From the NCBI GenBank assembly GCA_013619125.1, contig JABXKS010000084.1, forward strand, positions 1 through 64,000: DNA of 64,000 nt, written 5' to 3'. Positions 61,363-64,000 of the stretch are shown here, piece by piece (position 1 is the first letter of the stretch; each line of letters begins with the position of its first letter). A program made the position numbers and the translations under genes. Below the pieces are notes generated by a model that was given only the letters and a program-made list of their open reading frames with translations, was not told where the DNA came from and ran no database searches. The stretch comes from Clostridiales bacterium (GTDB lineage Bacteria > Bacillota > Clostridia > Tissierellales > GPF-1).

Positions 61363-61677
61363 GTGCCAAGACCAAGAAAACATCGTAGAATCGGACAACG
61401 CCCTCGTTATGGTACTTTTGGACCCGAGGGCCATCCCGATGTAGAAAATGTGATTCTGCAATTGGAGGAAATGGAAAGCCTTCGGTTAATGGATCTAGAG
61501 CATTTGGATCAACAGGCATGCGCCGAACGTATGGGCATCAGCCGCACTACCTTTCAACGCATCTATAAAATGGCTCGGCAAAAGGTTGCCGAAAGCATCA
61601 TCGAGGGAAAACGACTCTTGATTGAAGAGGAGTGCTCTTGCCCCCAATGCCAAGGAAATAAAAAGGCTCGCCTCTAA
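61363..61677 (+). CDS. DUF134 regulator
   Basis: Protein of 104 residues of the DUF134 family. PRPRKHRRIGQRP, the FGPEG segment, EEMESLRLMDLEHLDQQAC and a sigma-factor-type HTH (ERMGISRTTFQRIYKMARQK) are standard, and a CPQC pair closes the chain. It is 2 bases after the previous gene. GTG 61363 is the start. It is a strong candidate for the regulator binding GGCATATGCC elements at both this operon and the nifX operon; inference. Confidence 0.9.
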   Translation: MPRPRKHRRIGQRPRYGTFGPEGHPDVENVILQLEEMESLRLMDLEHLDQQACAERMGISRTTFQRIYKMARQKVAESIIEGKRLLIEEECSCPQCQGNKKARL

Positions 61678-61690
61678 GGCGGGTCTTTTT
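61661..61690 (+). terminator. Terminator after the DUF134 gene
   Basis: AAAAGGCTCGCC (61661-61672) pairs with GGCGGGTCTTTT (61678-61689, with G-T pairs) and a T-run follows. The stop codon of the DUF134 gene lies in the loop. Confidence 0.8.
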
Positions 61691-61765
61691 GTGCCTTTTC
61701 TGCCACCCTTTCGACACATACCTGGAATATGATATAGACATCGAAGGTAACGAAAGGAGAAAAAA

Positions 61766-62335
61766 ATGAAAAAACTATTTGCAGTAAGCGTATTAATTTT
61801 AATGATTGGCACCACCGGATTTGCCTCTGAAGCACCAGGTGCAGCAGGCGCTCTGACACAGGAAACAACCACAATTGAAGACATGCTCCATTATGCCATT
61901 CAAGATGAATGGCTGGCAGAAGCTGAATATACCGCATTAATGGAAGAATTCGATGTCACTCGTCCATTCTCCAATATTCAACGCGCAGAACTCACTCACA
62001 TTGATTTGTTGCTACCACTGTTTGAATTCTATGGGATTGAATTGCCAGAGAAACCAGATCTGATTGTGATCCCTGAAACCTTGGAAGAAACATACCAAAT
62101 CGGTGTTGAAGCGGAAATCGCCAATATCGCCATGTATGAAAAATTTCTAGCTGATGAATCGCTTCCTGATGACATTGAATCTGTATTCACCCGGTTGATG
62201 AATGCTTCCAAAAGCCATCTCAATGCCTTTCAACGTCAAGTAGACCGCGGCATTGGCGGTTTTTCACAATCCGAAAATCGATTTGGCCGCGGAAGACAAA
62301 ATTCTTCTTTTCCCCCCTCTCTTTTGATACAATAA
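61766..62335 (+). CDS. Exported ferritin-like DUF2202 protein
   Basis: Protein of 189 residues with a signal peptide (LFAVSVLILMIGTTGFASEA) and a four-helix ferritin-like DUF2202 domain: DEWLAEAEYTALMEEF, RAELTHIDLLLPLFEFYG, GVEAEIANIAMYEKFL and ASKSHLNAFQRQ supply the E and H metal ligands. It may bind iron at the cell surface, fitting the cofactor-related neighbours. GGAG precedes the ATG. The C-terminal tail is G-, F- and S-rich. Confidence 0.85.
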   Translation: MKKLFAVSVLILMIGTTGFASEAPGAAGALTQETTTIEDMLHYAIQDEWLAEAEYTALMEEFDVTRPFSNIQRAELTHIDLLLPLFEFYGIELPEKPDLIVIPETLEETYQIGVEAEIANIAMYEKFLADESLPDDIESVFTRLMNASKSHLNAFQRQVDRGIGGFSQSENRFGRGRQNSSFPPSLLIQ

Positions 62336-62360
62336 AGAAAATGAAAGCCGGAGGGGAAAA

Positions 62361-63002
62361 ATGGATCAAAACACGGAATTTGTCATACAACGTCATATCG
62401 AACGAACCTTGGAAAACTTGAAAAAGAACCGAATGAATGGGTATTACGCGGTGAACCAAGAGGATTTGATGGAAATTCTTGATACACTTTGCGAAAGAAA
62501 AAGCACCGTATCCGTCGGCGGATCGATGACCCTGTTTGAAACCGGTGTGATCAACTGGCTGCGAGAAGAGGATTTTGAATTTTATGACCGTTACGCGGAA
62601 GGTTTGACCAAAGAAGATATTACAGAAATCTATCGAAAAAGTTTTGGCGCGAACTACTATTTCACTAGCACCAATGCTGTAACGGAAGATGGTGAACTGG
62701 TGAATATCGATGGAACCGGAAACCGTGTCGCTTCCATGATCTATGGCCCTGACAAAGTGATTGTTATTGTAGGCGTTAACAAATTGGTCAAGGATGAAGC
62801 AGCCGCTTGGGAGCGTCTTCGCAATTTTGCAGCCCCTACAAACAGTGTGCGCTTAAACAGAAAGACCCCCTGCGCCGTAACCGGTCAATGTAGCAATTGC
62901 AACAGCCCGGAACGTATTTGCGCATCCTACGTGACCATCAAAAGACAGATGAACCCTGATCGCATTCACGTGATCATCGTTGATGAAAGATTGGGATACT
63001 AA
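62361..63002 (+). CDS. LUD-domain protein (LutC-like)
   Basis: Protein of 213 residues with the LUD (DUF162) domain. MDILDTLC-like segment, TVSVGGSMTLFETGV, YFTSTNAVTEDGELVNIDGT and KVIVIVGVNKLVKD are conserved, and a C-terminal cysteine pattern (CAVTGQCSNCNSPERIC) looks like a metal site. LUD proteins belong to lactate-utilisation operons, but no LutA/B is adjacent. GGAGG lies just upstream of the ATG. A terminator follows. Confidence 0.88.
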   Translation: MDQNTEFVIQRHIERTLENLKKNRMNGYYAVNQEDLMEILDTLCERKSTVSVGGSMTLFETGVINWLREEDFEFYDRYAEGLTKEDITEIYRKSFGANYYFTSTNAVTEDGELVNIDGTGNRVASMIYGPDKVIVIVGVNKLVKDEAAAWERLRNFAAPTNSVRLNRKTPCAVTGQCSNCNSPERICASYVTIKRQMNPDRIHVIIVDERLGY

Positions 63003-63014
63003 AACACAACCATG

Positions 63015-63042
63015 AAAAAAAGCAGCCAGCGGCTGCTTTTTT
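63015..63042. terminator. Bidirectional terminator
   Basis: AAAAAAGCAGCC (63015-63026) pairs with GGCTGCTTTTTT (63031-63042), between the LUD gene and the minus-strand glucosaminidase gene. Confidence 0.88.
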
Positions 63043-63054
63043 ATTTGGCTTCAA

Positions 63055-64000
63055 TTAATGAATAGCCACTTCATCCAATTTTTCAAGATCGTACTGCTTG
63101 ATGATATTAATCAGTTTCATAGGATATTTGGGGTCCGTGGCATACCCCGCCCGGCGAATCGCCCAAGCTCCCTGGGTGGAATCATGCATCACTTCCCGAT
63201 ATGGCTCATAACGCGACAGCTCCAGCAAGATTCGCTTGTGGTCCGCCCAGGCTTCATCTACATTGTTGTATGCCCGGAAATCCGCATCCACCCGATAACT
63301 CATCCCACCGTAGACTTCCCAAGTGCTGCATGTCACCGAACCATTGTCCGCAGAACCCTTGATTCCAAAAAGGTTATAGGAGAATTTTCCATTATAGCGA
63401 TCGACCGGCAACCTCTGGCCTGAAGCTGTTTCCAAAATTGCCTGCGCTGTTTGAAGCGCGGCGGACATCCCTGTTTTTTCAAAGGAATTCAGCGCCATAT
63501 TGGACGCGAATGGCAAAAAATCGCTCTTTTCTACTATCGCTTCCGGTCCATATGTTGACTCGCGGTAAATCTTGAAATTCGTGTTACCCGACGTTATTGT
63601 TTTCCCATTATACACGGCTTCCGCATAAACCCTGACCAATCCCGCGTCGAAATCAGTGGCATTGTATCGATAGGTTTCCTCGGGGTTCATCGTCGCAAAA
63701 AGGGTTCTTTTTGCACCGGTCACCCGGTTTACCAAGATATATCGCACCTCGTCCAGTTCCACATTGCTGTCAACAGAAAGCTCCGTCCATTTTGTAATCA
63801 CCTCATCGGGTCCAACCCCATTCAGAATCACCTTCGGACTTCCATCCACCGTCACCCGCACGGGCTCGCTGGTGTGAACAACTCCCTGTACATCCTTTAC
63901 CTTGACAACCAATTCCTTTTCACCCGCCTGGTCCAACCCGGGGAACCATTTAATCTCTCCGTAAGGCAGAGTTTTCATCAACTCCGACTTGCCCGTTTTC
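63055..64000 (-). CDS. Glucosaminidase-domain cell-wall hydrolase (partial, 5' end outside window)
   Basis: C-terminal part of a surface autolysin. The reading frame continues without a stop to the window edge, so the start is missing; a TTG at 63981 is only an internal codon. After beta-rich repeats (VKVKDVQGVVHTSEPVRV and similar) the last 160 residues form a GH73-type N-acetylglucosaminidase domain: SDFLPFASNMALNSFEKTGM, AQAILETASGQRLPVDRYNG (catalytic glutamate in ETASG), NLFGIKGSADNG, then RAYNNVDEAWADH. The usual signal peptide and cell-wall repeats are expected upstream. Confidence 0.88.
   Translation of the reverse strand, partial: KTGKSELMKTLPYGEIKWFPGLDQAGEKELVVKVKDVQGVVHTSEPVRVTVDGSPKVILNGVGPDEVITKWTELSVDSNVELDEVRYILVNRVTGAKRTLFATMNPEETYRYNATDFDAGLVRVYAEAVYNGKTITSGNTNFKIYRESTYGPEAIVEKSDFLPFASNMALNSFEKTGMSAALQTAQAILETASGQRLPVDRYNGKFSYNLFGIKGSADNGSVTCSTWEVYGGMSYRVDADFRAYNNVDEAWADHKRILLELSRYEPYREVMHDSTQGAWAIRRAGYATDPKYPMKLINIIKQYDLEKLDEVAIH

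Noticed and set aside
1-64000. tRNA, rRNA genes or CRISPR arrays
   Set aside because: No cloverleaf, rRNA signature or regularly spaced repeat was seen on either strand.

Overview
The window reads as a chromosomal segment of an anaerobic, low-to-mid GC Firmicute of the class Clostridia. The signs are strong AGGAGG-type ribosome binding sites with some GTG and TTG starts, a glycine riboswitch, a glycyl radical enzyme with its activase, PRD-type PTS regulation, Etf and ferredoxin-linked redox genes, lipoproteins, and no ribosomal or outer-membrane biogenesis genes. A Fusibacter or Acidaminobacter-like relative is possible, but I cannot place the genus. No tRNA, rRNA or CRISPR array was seen.

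Layout. 1-1.7 kb: a complete IS3-family element with a 3-bp target duplication, a frameshift-fused transposase and a hairpin over the transposase ribosome binding site; a related orphan hairpin lies at 5.95 kb. 1.7-8.6 kb (minus): folC, a NarL-type response regulator, a periplasmic-sensor GGDEF-EAL protein, a GNAT enzyme, a sugar-phosphate isomerase-like protein and a histidine kinase. 8.7-13.3 kb: methyltransferase, GNAT, nitroreductase, a DUF523/TudS plus histidine-phosphatase fusion, and carbamate kinase. 13.5-18 kb (minus): an efflux operon (HlyD-like, ABC ATPase, MacB-like permease, TolC-like coiled-coil protein). 18-20.2 kb: HD protein, methyltransferase, ketopantoate reductase. 20.2-29.95 kb (minus): an eight-gene redox operon of FGGY kinase, GlpA-like oxidoreductase with an N-terminal BON domain, FAD/NAD oxidoreductase, DUF1667 protein, FAD oxidase, EtfB, EtfA and a second FAD oxidase. 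Its promoter has a palindrome between the -35 and -10.

30.1-32.8 kb (minus): a lipoprotein preceded by five small membrane proteins of two duplicated families in the order B-A-B-B-A, which I do not recognise. 32.9-42.4 kb: a frameshifted HD gene, an EamA exporter, deoB, topB, a CCG-domain Fe-S protein, a glycine-riboswitch-controlled ACT plus UPF0210 pair, and a GGDEF protein lacking its last helix. 42.4-43.6 kb: an M23 peptidase.

43.8-56.2 kb: a carbohydrate region. A PflD-type glycyl radical enzyme and its activase (minus) face a plus-strand series of DeoR regulator, RmlD-like SDR, class I mannose-6-phosphate isomerase, PfkB kinase, PRD regulator, fructose-type EIIA, EIIC and EIIB, and a GatZ/KbaZ-family protein. 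Both divergent promoters are near consensus and carry the same AACAATAAT elements just downstream of the -10, so one DeoR protein probably controls both sides. E. coli PflD opens 1,5-anhydromannitol-6-phosphate, so this looks like a PTS-fed radical sugar pathway with unusual downstream enzymes.

56.3-64 kb: flavodoxin, PHP phosphatase, then an Fe/Mo-cofactor-type set (NifX-like protein and two ferredoxin-containing MinD-type ATPases) sharing a GGCATATGCC palindrome with a distant divergent operon (Gly/Met/Arg-rich protein and DUF134 regulator). A PadR-DUF2812 pair sits between them. The window ends with an exported ferritin-like DUF2202 protein, a LUD-domain protein and the 3' part of a glucosaminidase gene that runs off the edge.
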